A stretch of DNA of 64,000 nt from JBFWUW01 sp050247075 (GTDB lineage Bacteria > Planctomycetota > Planctomycetia > Pirellulales > JBFWUW01). Of this stretch, positions 49,259-58,484 are shown in pieces. The notes beneath the pieces are model-generated. The model saw only the letters and a program-made list of their open reading frames with translations, searched no databases and was not told the origin of the DNA. The position numbers and the translations under genes were made by a program. Location of the stretch: the NCBI GenBank assembly GCA_050247075.1, contig JBFWUW010000011.1, positions 60,203 to 124,202 of the forward strand. Direction: 5' to 3'. How positions within the stretch are numbered: position 1 is the stretch's first letter; the number at the start of each line of letters is the position of its first letter.

Positions 49259-51667
49259 ATGTCTAACGGATCTTACCGGCATGGCTGGCATCGGCCAATT
49301 GTCCTGCTCCAAACCTTTGCATTGGCATTCTTCATCCTGTGCGGCCTGTCAAACAGCACGGTTTGCGCGGCGGAAGACCGCTACACGGCCAGCTTTGCCG
49401 ACGGAACAGAGGCCGCCGCGCCCGATATCGGCCCTTGGAACGACCCGCGGGCCAATCCTGTTATCTCTGGCCGGCCGCTGCTGGACTCCGCCAGCCATGT
49501 CCGCTGGCTGCGCGACAACAACTTGCCGCCGCCAGCGTCACCCTCGGTATTCGTCGATTTTTGGCTGGGCGACCGGCTGACCGGCCGCGTGACCGGTTAT
49601 CGGCCAGCCACCGCCGGGCCTTACGCGGCGCTCCCGTCCAGGCTGGTCGTGGAGCCCGAGGGAAACGATACCGCCTTCGACCAGGAACGCGCCGCCCCGT
49701 TGGAAGTCCTCACCCGGTACGTGCGCCGCGTGGTTTGGCAGCGGCGCAGCAGCGACGAATACGAGCCAGGCACCGTGTTTTATCGCGATGGAAGGCAGGT
49801 CAAGTTTCGCTCTTTGCGGTGGGCCGAGAATAGCGTGCGGCTGCTGCTGGCCGAAGGGACCAGCGATGTGGCCTGGCACCATATCGCCGAACTGCATCTC
49901 CCCGCGGTTGATCCTTGGGAAGCCTACTACGAGCAATTGTCGGTGCTGGCTTCAGACGAGCAGGCATTGCTGTTGCGCGTGGAATGCACCGACGGCCTGC
50001 GGGCGACAGCCTCAACCGCCCGCTTTCAGGTGCTGCCGCATCGAGATGCCGGCAATCCCGATACTTGGGTTCACGGGCTGCAACCGGCTTGGAGCCTTTC
50101 ACCGCTGTGGCTTCGGCATCGCGCGATCCGCACGCGGCACTATTCGCCGCTCCATCTTGTACCGCTGACGGGCATTGATGTGGCCCGCGTGATCCGTAGG
50201 CCAGTGTTGGCGCACGGCTGGAATTGGCGGATCGACCTCAACGTGCAAGGCGGGCCGCTGCGGGCAGGCGGCAAGGAACAAGCCTGGGGGTTTGGCGTGC
50301 AGGCCTTTTGCGAGTTGGAGTTCGATCTGCCCCCCGCCGCCCGTTCGATTCGCACTCGGCTGGCCCTAGACGAAGTTGCTGGCCGTGGCGGTTGTGCGCG
50401 CGGCCGGGTGCTAATGAGGCAGTTCCAACAGCCAGACCGGGCGTTGTTCGCCAGCGAACTGCTGATCGGCACGGCAGCACCGGTTGATACCGGCGAGTTG
50501 CCGCTGGAACCGGACGCGGCTGGCACCCGCCGGCGGCTAGTGCTACAAGCCGACTCCGTCCACTCCGATCGGCCGGCCGACGCCGATCCGTTTGATGTCC
50601 GCGACCTGTTCGACTGGCTAGAGCCGCAATTGGAACTCGACCCGAACAGCCTTCGCGAGGAAGCCTCCCGCCGGGCCGCCCGCATGGTGTCCGCCTGGGA
50701 TGGATGGACGGTGGAAGGCGACAGCGGCCTGAAGCTGCTGCCCGACTGGGAGCCATCTCCCCAAGGTGGAACCTTTGGCATGGCCGCCTTTCCGGGCGGG
50801 CCTTTTCTCAAACTGTCGCGGACGTTCAAAGTGACGGAGGAACGTCCCTGGCTGTTGCTGGCGGTTAGCCGCCCGGCCAAGTCGGAGCTGGCTCGGGTGA
50901 GGATTCAGGTGGAGGGGCAAGACGCCGGAACCTTTGATGTCCCCCTGCGTTACCCGGGCTTTGATCCCGATCCGATCGCCGTGCCGTTGCTGGAACATGC
51001 GGGCCAGGAAGTTGCCATTTCCATCGTCCAGCCGCCGACCGGCGAGGGAGCGGTGATCGACTGGCGGGCGCTTGCTTTGGCGCAGCGGCCGCCCGGTGCG
51101 CTGCCGTTGTTGGACAATCATGCTCTGCTGGCCCAACAGTTGAATGAAGGCGATGGTGCCATTGCCGCCGTGGAAGCGGCGGCGGGCGAAGTTGCCCGTC
51201 CCTTGGAAGTCACCGCGGGCGAACGCCGGGGCGCGGCCTTGCCGGGGTTGCCCGTCCGCATTCGGCCGTCTCCCCGTTTGGGAGAATACCGCTATTTGCG
51301 TTTTCGCTGGCGAAAGCTGGGGGGCGAGCGGATCAGCCTGGGGCTGGCCCACGATGGACGCTTTGGGCCGTTGCAGGCCGGCGAGACGCAAGCCAAAGCC
51401 AGCTTTCGCTACGATGCCGGCATCGGCGGGCAGACGCTGGGTTTGGCGCGGCGGCTGGATAACAAACTGCCCGAGCGCTGGACCGACGTCACTCGCGATT
51501 TGTTCGCCGATTTTGGCGAGTTCGACCTGACCGGCCTGTCGCTTGTCTGCCCCGACGGCAACGCCGCCCAGTTCGATTCCATCTATCTGCTACGCACCGA
51601 AAGCGACGTGCGCAAGTTGGAGGAACAACAACGGCAAGAGCTGGAGCGGGCCCGAAACAAGCCCTAG
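49259..51667 (+). CDS. Secreted NPCBM-domain protein with shared C-terminal module
   Basis: 802 residues from ATG 49259. A signal peptide (LLQTFALAFFILCGLSNSTVCAA) is followed by a beta-rich region, then an NPCBM/NEW2-type carbohydrate-binding domain near residues 310-410 (NVQGGPLRAGGKEQAWGFGV; DEVAGRGGCARGRV). A helical/beta segment follows. The last 160 residues contain EYRYLRFRWRKLGGERISLG and VTRDLFADFGEFDLTGLSL, the module found twice in the 30819-34217 protein. Probably binds polysaccharide at the cell surface. No catalytic motif. Confidence 0.8.
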   Translation: MSNGSYRHGWHRPIVLLQTFALAFFILCGLSNSTVCAAEDRYTASFADGTEAAAPDIGPWNDPRANPVISGRPLLDSASHVRWLRDNNLPPPASPSVFVDFWLGDRLTGRVTGYRPATAGPYAALPSRLVVEPEGNDTAFDQERAAPLEVLTRYVRRVVWQRRSSDEYEPGTVFYRDGRQVKFRSLRWAENSVRLLLAEGTSDVAWHHIAELHLPAVDPWEAYYEQLSVLASDEQALLLRVECTDGLRATASTARFQVLPHRDAGNPDTWVHGLQPAWSLSPLWLRHRAIRTRHYSPLHLVPLTGIDVARVIRRPVLAHGWNWRIDLNVQGGPLRAGGKEQAWGFGVQAFCELEFDLPPAARSIRTRLALDEVAGRGGCARGRVLMRQFQQPDRALFASELLIGTAAPVDTGELPLEPDAAGTRRRLVLQADSVHSDRPADADPFDVRDLFDWLEPQLELDPNSLREEASRRAARMVSAWDGWTVEGDSGLKLLPDWEPSPQGGTFGMAAFPGGPFLKLSRTFKVTEERPWLLLAVSRPAKSELARVRIQVEGQDAGTFDVPLRYPGFDPDPIAVPLLEHAGQEVAISIVQPPTGEGAVIDWRALALAQRPPGALPLLDNHALLAQQLNEGDGAIAAVEAAAGEVARPLEVTAGERRGAALPGLPVRIRPSPRLGEYRYLRFRWRKLGGERISLGLAHDGRFGPLQAGETQAKASFRYDAGIGGQTLGLARRLDNKLPERWTDVTRDLFADFGEFDLTGLSLVCPDGNAAQFDSIYLLRTESDVRKLEEQQRQELERARNKP

Positions 51668-51673
51668 CAGAGA

Positions 51674-53146
51674 TTAGGTAAAACGAACCGGGTCACCGTT
51701 GTAGACCTGATGAGGCCGGTTGAGATCGTCGTGCCAGGCCGCCGTCGCTGGGATACCCAGCGCGTGGTAGATTGTCGCGGCCAGGTTTTCGGGCCGAACC
51801 GGATCGAGCGCCGGATAAGCGGCAATGCTGTCCGACGCGCCGACGACCATGCCGCCGGGCACTCCGCCGCCAGCAATGAACACCGTCTGCACAGCCCCCC
51901 AGTGATCGCGTCCGCGCCGTGCCGGGTCTCCGCCAAAGCTGCCCACGCGCGGCGTGCGCCCCATTTCGCCGCACATCACGATCAATGTTTCTTCCAGCAG
52001 GCCCCTCGCTTGCAGATCTTCTAGCAGCGCCGACATGGCCCGGTCGGTCGGCGGGAACAGAAAATCCTTGAGCACCGGGAAGATATTGTTGTGCGTGTCC
52101 CAGCTTTCGTTGTTGCCCAGGTTGACCTGCACCAGGTTCACGCCTGCTTCAACCAGTTGCCGGGCCATCAGCAACGACCAGCCGAACGAATTGCGGCCGT
52201 AGCGATCGAGCGTTGCGGCGTCGGCGTTGTGGACATCGAACGCCTTCTGCACCGACGAGTCGGTAAGCAGCGAGATGCTGGCCTGCCGGTGGCGATCAAA
52301 CGATTCCACCGCGGCGGCTTTCTCCAGCGCGTTGCGCTGGGCGTCGAGCAGTTCTCGCAGCTCGTCGCGATTTTGCAGCCGAGCCTTGGTCAGCCCCTCG
52401 GGCAGGCTGAGATTAGGCGACTGGAACCTGAGCGACTCCGTCTGTTGCTTGAGTTTGACGAAGTGGAACTCGTACTCCGGGTACGCGCCGTAGGTCTTGG
52501 AGTTGAATGGTGAGGCTTCGATGAACCAGGGGTCGCGGCGGCTTCCCATCATGCCGCCAAATTGCCCAGGGAGGACGCGGCCCGAATTATGAATTAACCG
52601 CTCCGGCAGCACGATGGCCGGCGGCAAGTTGTCGTTGCGGGCCGGCAAGGCGGCGCCGACGGTCGAGGCAATCGAAGGCCAATCGGTCGACTGCGGCTTG
52701 CTCCCGTCGTAGGCCGTTGGCATTGGCGTGCGGCCGGTGAGGATCGACGTGTGCCCCTCGGAATGGCCATTGTAGGGCGTGGTCAGCGAGCGGATCATGC
52801 TCCAACGATCGCTACAGGCCGCCAGCAGCGGCAGGTGTTCGCAGATCCGCACGCCCGGCATGCGCGTGGCGATGGAGTTGAAATCGCCGCGGACTTCCAG
52901 AGGGGCGTCAGGCTTGGGATCAAAGCTGTCGGTCTGCGCCAACCCGCCCGACAAAAACACGAAGATCACCGATTTGGCCCGTGGCTTCTCCCGCGAGGCC
53001 GTGGCGACTTCCGCCGCACGCAGTGATTGCAAGTGGTTGATGCCCAGCCCGAGTAATCCGACCGAGCCTGCTTGCAGCATGGTCCGGCGGGCGAACTGGG
53101 GATGTGCGGGAATAAGCGTCGACATCGGCGTCTCCACGGGTGTCAT
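51674..53146 (-). CDS. DUF1501 protein, exported (490 aa)
   Basis: FARRTMLQAGSVGLLGLGINHL is a Tat-like leader. Core motifs: IFVFLSGGLAQTDSFDPKPDAP, MIRSLTTPYNGHSEGHTSILTG and MCGEMGRTPRVGSFGGDPARRGRDHW. A different subtype from the protein at 47818. Usually paired with DUF1549/DUF1553 cytochrome proteins, which are not adjacent here. Convergent with the NPCBM gene, six bases apart. ATG 53146 or 53125. Confidence 0.92.
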   Translation of the reverse strand: MTPVETPMSTLIPAHPQFARRTMLQAGSVGLLGLGINHLQSLRAAEVATASREKPRAKSVIFVFLSGGLAQTDSFDPKPDAPLEVRGDFNSIATRMPGVRICEHLPLLAACSDRWSMIRSLTTPYNGHSEGHTSILTGRTPMPTAYDGSKPQSTDWPSIASTVGAALPARNDNLPPAIVLPERLIHNSGRVLPGQFGGMMGSRRDPWFIEASPFNSKTYGAYPEYEFHFVKLKQQTESLRFQSPNLSLPEGLTKARLQNRDELRELLDAQRNALEKAAAVESFDRHRQASISLLTDSSVQKAFDVHNADAATLDRYGRNSFGWSLLMARQLVEAGVNLVQVNLGNNESWDTHNNIFPVLKDFLFPPTDRAMSALLEDLQARGLLEETLIVMCGEMGRTPRVGSFGGDPARRGRDHWGAVQTVFIAGGGVPGGMVVGASDSIAAYPALDPVRPENLAATIYHALGIPATAAWHDDLNRPHQVYNGDPVRFT

Positions 53147-53273
53147 TCGCGCTAGATCGGCAAGTGTGAGGATTATACCATTGGCAATCGCATCGTTGGA
53201 GGTTTATTTGTCGCGTTTGCAACAGTCTCCCGATTGCACCTGGCAATCCAGAATAGGTTGTTAGCCCAACGCG

Positions 53274-53314
53274 CAAAAAAAGGCGGCGATCTTCCTGGCA
53301 GGAAAATCGCCGCC
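53274..53314 (-). terminator. Terminator for the FKBP gene
   Basis: Stem GGCGGCGAT/ATCGCCGCC (53282-53290 with 53306-53314) followed on the minus strand by TTTTTTT, 45 bases beyond the stop at 53359. Confidence 0.85.
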
Positions 53315-53358
53315 GTAAGCAACTTGGCTTTGACGTTGAGCAAGTTGGCCTTGCGCAA

Positions 53359-53841
53359 CTAGTCAACCTTGATCAATTCGACCAGGAAGTGCAGCGTGGA
53401 ACCGCCGGGAATGCCCTGCGTGCCGCCGGCACCGTAGCCTAGCTTGGCGGGGATTTCCAGTTCGATCATGCCCCCTTCGCCAACGTATTGCATTCCTTCG
53501 GTCCAGCCGGCGATGACCTGGTTCAGGCCGAAGGAGATCGACTCGCCACGCTTGTACGAGCTATCGAAGACCTTGCCGCTATCGAGCCAGCCGTGGTAGT
53601 TGACCTCCACCTTGTTGGAAGCCTTGGGCTTGGTGCCGTCCCCTTTTCGGAGGATGCGGTACTTCAGGCCCGACTTGCTCTCGGTCATGGTCTTCGGAGC
53701 ATCTTCGTCGATCTTGCCGGCCCCCTTGGGCGGCTGAGGAAAGGGCACTTCTTTTTCGGCGCTCAAGACAGTCTCCGTGAATGAAAAGGCCAGGCAACAG
53801 ACAGCAACAGACAATAACGGCAGACGGGTTTTTAACGACAT
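53359..53841 (-). CDS. FKBP-type peptidyl-prolyl isomerase, exported
   Basis: 160 residues. Signal peptide (LPLLSVAVCCLAFSFTETVLSAE), a short linker, then a complete FKBP domain: VEVNYHGWLDSGKVFDSSYKRG, FGLNQVIAGWTEGMQYVGEG, and IPAKLGYGAGGTQGIPGGSTLHFLVEL. Catalyses proline isomerisation of proteins outside the cytoplasm. Single-gene unit with its own terminator. Confidence 0.96.
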   Translation of the reverse strand: MSLKTRLPLLSVAVCCLAFSFTETVLSAEKEVPFPQPPKGAGKIDEDAPKTMTESKSGLKYRILRKGDGTKPKASNKVEVNYHGWLDSGKVFDSSYKRGESISFGLNQVIAGWTEGMQYVGEGGMIELEIPAKLGYGAGGTQGIPGGSTLHFLVELIKVD

Positions 53842-54042
53842 AGATAAACTCCCTGGATCGTGTGGGCAGGCTGCACGAAGAGTATAGCCCCCAAGGTAAG
53901 AATGCTAGCGGCAGGCGTAGTGCATGAACGCGTTAACCGCCGATTTAACTTAGCCGTGGTCCGATAAACTGGCAACCCCGCGGGATATTTGTGTCACGAT
54001 TCATTAGAAAAGCCCCCTTGCCACCTCCGAAAGGAGGTGTTC

Positions 54043-54216
54043 ATGGAGACACTACGAATGAGTCGTCGCGAACGGAAGCTGTTGGAGTTTTTGAGTCGCG
54101 TTGGCCGGAATGCGTTGACGCTGTCGAAGGCTTCGGAGTTGTTGGGCCTGAGTTATCGGCAGGCTAAGCGCGTGTACAGCCGATACCGCGAGGAGCAAGA
54201 TGCGAGCGTGCCTTGA
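54043..54216 (+). pseudogene. ISNCY transposase, N-terminal HTH part (57 aa)
   Basis: ATG 54043 with a perfect AAAGGAGGTG site. METLRMSRRERKLLEFLSRV ... LGLSYRQAKRVYSRYR is the IS1202-type helix-turn-helix. It ends at TGA 54214-54216, where the intact transposase would continue; the next part lies in another frame. Confidence 0.75.
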
Positions 54217-55178
54217 ACCGCGGGACCTCAGGCACGGATTGCGAGGTGATATTGCAGTTGTACCGCGACAAGTGCTCGGACTTTAGCCCTATGCTGGCGG
54301 CGGAATATCTAGCTCGCGACGACGGCCGAAAGTTGACGGTGAGTACGTTGCGTCGGTGGCTGATGTCCGCCGGATTGTGGAAGACGCGGAAGAGCGGACC
54401 AGTGCATCGTCGTTGGCGGGCGCGGAAGGAACAGGTGGGGGAGATGTTGTTGTTGGACGGTTCGCATCACGATTGGTTCGAGGGGCGTCGAGATTGGGCG
54501 GTACCGGTGGTGGCGACTGACGATGCCACCAACCACACGTACGCCAGGTTCTTTGAGGAAGAGACGACGGTGGACGACGAACTGGCGGAAACAGGGCCTT
54601 TAGCGCCGTTTGGCCGTGCCATGCAAGAGTTGGATGTGGAGTTGAATTGCGCGCACAGCCCGCAAGCCAAGCGGCGCGTGGAGCGTCGCAATGCGGTGTT
54701 TCAGGTTCGCCTGGTGAAGGCCTTGCGGCTGGAGAGGATTAGCGGCCTGGACGAAGCGAACGTGTACCTGGAGGAGAGATTTCTTCCCGATCTGAACGCG
54801 CGTTTCACGGTGACGGCAAAGCAACCCGCGGACTTGCATCGTCGCGTGCCCAAGGGAGTGCGATCGACGGAAGTGTTATCGTTCCAAGAAGGGCGCGTGG
54901 TGCAGAGCGATTGGACGGTGCAATGGCGCAATCGACATTTCCAACTCACGGAAGCGAACCGCGGCCTGGCGTTGGTGCGACTGCAGGTTCTGGTTTGCGA
55001 ACACCTGGACGGCACGATCGATCTGAAGTACCGCCAACGCGAGTTGCCATTCGAGGAACTTGCGGCACGCCCGCAGCGTGTCTCGACGGCCAGCATCGGA
55101 CCTACCGGCGTAGGCCGGGTGGGGCGAAGAAGAAAGCCAAACCCAAATCTCGATAACCGTCTCATCCCTCACCCCTAG
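54213..55178 (+). pseudogene. ISNCY transposase, catalytic part with internal deletion
   Basis: Contains MLLLDGSHHDWFEG (first catalytic Asp), DDATNHTYARFFEEETT and ELNCAHSPQAKRRVERRN (catalytic Glu). In intact relatives a segment with the second Asp (like YVDRDSIY) stands between FFEEET and PLAPFGRAMQELDVE. Here the sequence passes directly from one to the other, so roughly 50 residues are missing. With the frame break before it, the transposase is inactive. Confidence 0.8.
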
Positions 55179-55331
55179 GGGACATTTCTAATGAATTTGG
55201 AATGGGGTCATTTCTGTTGAACGGTGACAAACACTCTCCCCCAATTGCGATTCCCGCCCTCCGCGATTAGCATGACGGTCCCCCGAATTCCCTCCCCCCC
55301 ATTCTCCGCGGGCTGACCCAGGAACCCTGCC

Positions 55332-56402
55332 ATGCTGACCTTTGATGCGCACCTCGATTTGAGCATGAACGCTCTTCTGTGGAACCGTGACTTGACCCAA
55401 TCGGTCGCCGATATCCGGCACCGCGAGGTCGGGATGTGCGACAAGACCGACCGGGCACGCGGAACCGTGGCCTTGCCCGACATGCGCCGCGGCAAGATCG
55501 GACTGTGCGTGGCCACCCAGATTGGCCGGTACGTTAAGCCCAAGAACCCCTTGCCGGGCTATTTCAGCCCGGAGATTGCCTGGGCACAAACGCAGGGCCA
55601 ATTGGCCTGGTACCGGGCCATGGAAGAGGCCGGCCAGATGGTGCAAATCACCGACCGGGCCGGGCTCGACCGGCATCTGAAGCTGTGGACCGATAATCCG
55701 CCGCCCGATGCGCCGATTGGCTATATCCTCAGCCTGGAAGGGGCCGATTCCATATTGACTCCCAAACATTTGGAACGCGCCTACGGCCAAGGGTTGCGGG
55801 CCATAGGTCCGGCGCATTACGGGCCGGGCACCTACGCCCAGGGAACGCATGTGGAAGGCCCCATCGGCGACATCGGACGCGAACTGCTCAGCGAGATGGA
55901 GCGGCTAGGAATCATTCTCGATGCCACGCATCTCTGCGACCAAAGCTTTTGGGAGTCGATGGAGCATTTTCATGGCCGCGTGTGGGCCAGCCATTCCAAC
56001 TGCCGGGCGTTGGTTCCCGACCAGCGGCAATTCACGGACGAACAAATCAAGGAACTCATCTCCCGCGGCGCGGTGATCGGCGCGGCCCTGGATGCCTGGA
56101 TGATGGTCCCCGGGTGGATTCGCGGCAAGACAACGCCCGAGTCGTCCGGCTGCAAGCTCCGCCACATGGTCGACCATATCGACCACGTCTGCCAATTGGC
56201 GGGCAACGCCAGGCATTCGGGCATTGGCACCGACCTGGACGGCGGCTATGGCCGCGAGCAAAGCCCGGGCGATCTTGATACCATCGCCGACCTGCAAAAG
56301 GTTCCTGTCCTGCTCAAAGACCGCGGCTACAGCGACGCCGACATCGCCGGCATCATGCATGGCAACTGGGTCCGATTCCTGCGCGAAGCCTGGGGAGAGT
56401 GA
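55332..56402 (+). CDS. Membrane dipeptidase (renal dipeptidase family, M19)
   Basis: 356 residues, cytoplasmic by lack of a signal peptide. Metal site motifs: FDAHLDLSM near the N-terminus, YILSLEGAD, ILDATHLCD, WASHSNCRAL, and GTDLDGGYG. Hydrolyses dipeptides, including some D-amino-acid ones. Begins about 135 bases after the insertion sequence. Related proteins occur in many planctomycetes. Confidence 0.93.
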   Translation: MLTFDAHLDLSMNALLWNRDLTQSVADIRHREVGMCDKTDRARGTVALPDMRRGKIGLCVATQIGRYVKPKNPLPGYFSPEIAWAQTQGQLAWYRAMEEAGQMVQITDRAGLDRHLKLWTDNPPPDAPIGYILSLEGADSILTPKHLERAYGQGLRAIGPAHYGPGTYAQGTHVEGPIGDIGRELLSEMERLGIILDATHLCDQSFWESMEHFHGRVWASHSNCRALVPDQRQFTDEQIKELISRGAVIGAALDAWMMVPGWIRGKTTPESSGCKLRHMVDHIDHVCQLAGNARHSGIGTDLDGGYGREQSPGDLDTIADLQKVPVLLKDRGYSDADIAGIMHGNWVRFLREAWGE

Positions 56403-56417
56403 ACCGCCCAAGATCGT

Positions 56418-56738
56418 TCAGCGTGTCCGGCGGGGCGGGCCTTTGCCGCGCGGGCGGACGATGACGGCGGCCGCCAGAATAACCAGCGCTACGACAAACA
56501 GCATGGGCTGGCGGCGAAACAGCACCGCCAGCACCAACATCACGCAAACCGCGGGAAAGACCCAAGCGGGAAATTTCCGTAGTTGCGGTTCGGCCAGCCA
56601 CAACACGGCCATCACCGAGCCAATCCGAAAGCTGGCGGACATCAAACCCGCCACATCGGCCCCCCAACTCCCCAGCCACAGCACGGCCGCGGTCCCCAGC
56701 AGCAGCACAGCGATGGCTCCGATCGTCGGTCGATGCAT
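56418..56738 (-). CDS. Small membrane protein (106 aa)
   Basis: Start ATG 56738 (MHRPTIGAIAVLLLGTAAVLW). About four hydrophobic segments, a basic C-terminus (RPRGKGPPRRTR). No family recognised. Convergent with the dipeptidase gene, 15 bases apart. Confidence 0.6.
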   Translation of the reverse strand: MHRPTIGAIAVLLLGTAAVLWLGSWGADVAGLMSASFRIGSVMAVLWLAEPQLRKFPAWVFPAVCVMLVLAVLFRRQPMLFVVALVILAAAVIVRPRGKGPPRRTR

Positions 56739-56924
56739 GGGCGGGGCGGGAAATTTTGGGTCGCACGGCAGGTAAGCCCCAGGCGACCACGGAAGATGGC
56801 CATTCAATCGCCGATGGAACGCGTTTGTTCAACGCGCAATATCAGCGTGGCATTCCATGATAACACGCCAGCGGCCAAAATGGTTGATCCATTGGCATCG
56901 CGGGTTTGTCATGGGCAGCACGCC

Positions 56925-57620
56925 TTAACCGCCGGCCGGTTTGACGCCCAGCACAATTTCCACCGGCACCCACATCTTCTCGACGAGCGACTTGCTTACT
57001 GTAAATCCGGCAGCCTGCAATGCCCGAGCAACGTAGATCGGGCGGCAATCGAGCATGTTGGGGAAATGCTTGTGCGTCCATTCGTACACTTTGATAATGG
57101 TGCTGGGGCCTCCCTCGCGCGACACGGCCACGACGCCCAGCCGTCCGCCAGGCCTGAGCACGCGCCGCCATTCCGCCAGCACTTTTGGCAGGTCGGGCGT
57201 GTCAAACAGTTCCAGCGTAAAGCTGGTGAAGATGGCGTCGATGGATGCATCGGCATAGGGAAGCTGCTCGCCGTCGCCACGTTGCAGCGCAACGCGGCCC
57301 CCCACGCCGGCCTCGCCGCAGATCTTGTTGGCGTGCGCTAGCATATTGTCCGAAAGGTCAATCCCCAGCACCTTGCCCGTCGTGCCAACGGCATTGGCGA
57401 GTTCCAGCAAGCAGTTGCCGGTGCCAAAGCCGACCTCCAAGACCGTCTCGCCCGGTTGAACGGCCAACATGGCCAGCCCCTTCTCGCGCATCGGGCCTTC
57501 GGAATGTTCCGCCATCAGGTCGTAGATACCCGCGATCTTGTTGTAGAACTGGCGCGTTTCCTCGCGCGACGTAAACACCCGCTTTACATCGGGTTCGTAG
57601 GCCAGGTCTTGTTCGCTCAT
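56925..57620 (-). CDS. SAM-dependent methyltransferase, UbiE/COQ5-like
   Basis: 231 residues. SAM motif I VLEVGFGTGNCLLELA, motif II GIDLSDNMLAHANK, then ALQRGDGEQLPYADASID and RVLRPGGRLGVVAVSREGG. Class I fold, substrate not identifiable; a role in quinone or lipid methylation is possible. Followed upstream by the DUF420-like gene at 57637 (16 bases apart), so probably an operon. Confidence 0.9.
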   Translation of the reverse strand: MSEQDLAYEPDVKRVFTSREETRQFYNKIAGIYDLMAEHSEGPMREKGLAMLAVQPGETVLEVGFGTGNCLLELANAVGTTGKVLGIDLSDNMLAHANKICGEAGVGGRVALQRGDGEQLPYADASIDAIFTSFTLELFDTPDLPKVLAEWRRVLRPGGRLGVVAVSREGGPSTIIKVYEWTHKHFPNMLDCRPIYVARALQAAGFTVSKSLVEKMWVPVEIVLGVKPAGG

Positions 57621-57636
57621 GTTCGTCGCTCCTCCA

Positions 57637-58134
57637 TTATTCCAGAGTTCTGGCGAATGCCAGCCAGTAGAAGATCCAACCGGTGATGGCCGTACCCGTC
57701 ATGTCAATCGCCGCCAACCAGGCCCACAGCTTATGCCGCGGGCTGTAGTCGCAAGGCCGTGGCGGATGCGGAAATTTGCGCAGGGCTTGCACGATGACAA
57801 AGGTCCACAACAACGCCGTGGAGATGGCAAAAACCAAATGGACCGACAACGCGCGATAAACCACGGCAGCGGGTTCGCCGCCAGCGGGACCGGCGGCCCG
57901 TTCCGTCCAACCACTAATAAACCGCATGTCCACTTCAAAGGCCGTCACGGCCAACAGCAATACCACGCCCAACACAAGCTGCACGGTCTTGTGCAACCCA
58001 AACCGCTGGCGATGCTTCACCAGCCAAATACTCCACCCCATGACGGGCAGCACGACAAACATCGCCAGAAAGACCACGTCCAACATGATCGAAGCCCGCG
58101 TCCCCAGGAAACCGTCGATACCGGGATAGTCCAC
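57637..58134 (-). CDS. DUF420-like membrane protein (165 aa)
   Basis: Four to five transmembrane segments: MLDVVFLAMFVVLPVMGWSIW, VQLVLGVVLLLAVTAF, VHLVFAISTALLWTFVIVQAL and TGTAITGWIFYWLAFA. Conserved His residues (LHKTVQ, VHLVF, RHKLW) resemble DUF420 proteins associated with haem or cytochrome oxidase assembly. Co-directional with the methyltransferase. Confidence 0.75.
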   Translation of the reverse strand: MDYPGIDGFLGTRASIMLDVVFLAMFVVLPVMGWSIWLVKHRQRFGLHKTVQLVLGVVLLLAVTAFEVDMRFISGWTERAAGPAGGEPAAVVYRALSVHLVFAISTALLWTFVIVQALRKFPHPPRPCDYSPRHKLWAWLAAIDMTGTAITGWIFYWLAFARTLE

Positions 58135-58409
58135 GGGTAGAGCCGCTTTGATCGAGGAACGCGAATGAAAGCCCCCAGCACATATCTAAAAAATTCTACC
58201 GCCTGAGTCGGGCCGCTCCAATGGCTGCGCTATCCCGACGAGTGCGCAAGAGTGCCGCGCCCGCCGAGTTTGCGTGATCAGTACGATCCACACGAGATTG
58301 GATCGTCTGCCGGTCGTCTCGGAAACAAGGCCAAGTTTTTCCTTTGCCTGGCGCCGCTAGGCTAGTATCTTGTGACTCGTCCCTGTCATCCGCGGACAAG
58401 CCGATCGCA

Positions 58410-58433
58410 TCGGCGAAGAAATCGCCTCCTACA
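58410..58433. repeat. Single REP unit
   Basis: One 24-base unit with a slightly changed loop (GGCGAAGAAATCGCC), 52 bases before the YhdT-like gene. Confidence 0.65.
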
Positions 58434-58484
58434 GCCGCGCGTTGGCCGGCTGCCATTGTTTCCCGCCTTGAGAAACCCCGCCGC

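Larger units (their letters stand above)
53999..55196 (+). mobile_element. Decayed ISNCY (IS1202-like) insertion sequence
   Basis: Left end 53999-54017 (ATTCATTAGAAAAGCCCCC) and right end 55178-55196 are imperfect inverted repeats. Inside are two frames that together give an IS1202-type transposase. A second copy of the right-end sequence (GGGGTCATTTCTGTTGAA) lies at 55204-55221. No clear target duplication was identified. The transposase is broken, so the element cannot move by itself. Confidence 0.8.

Noticed and set aside
54043..55178. Programmed frameshift between the two transposase frames
   Set aside because: No slippery heptamer was seen at 54205-54220, and the catalytic part is also deleted, so simple decay explains it.
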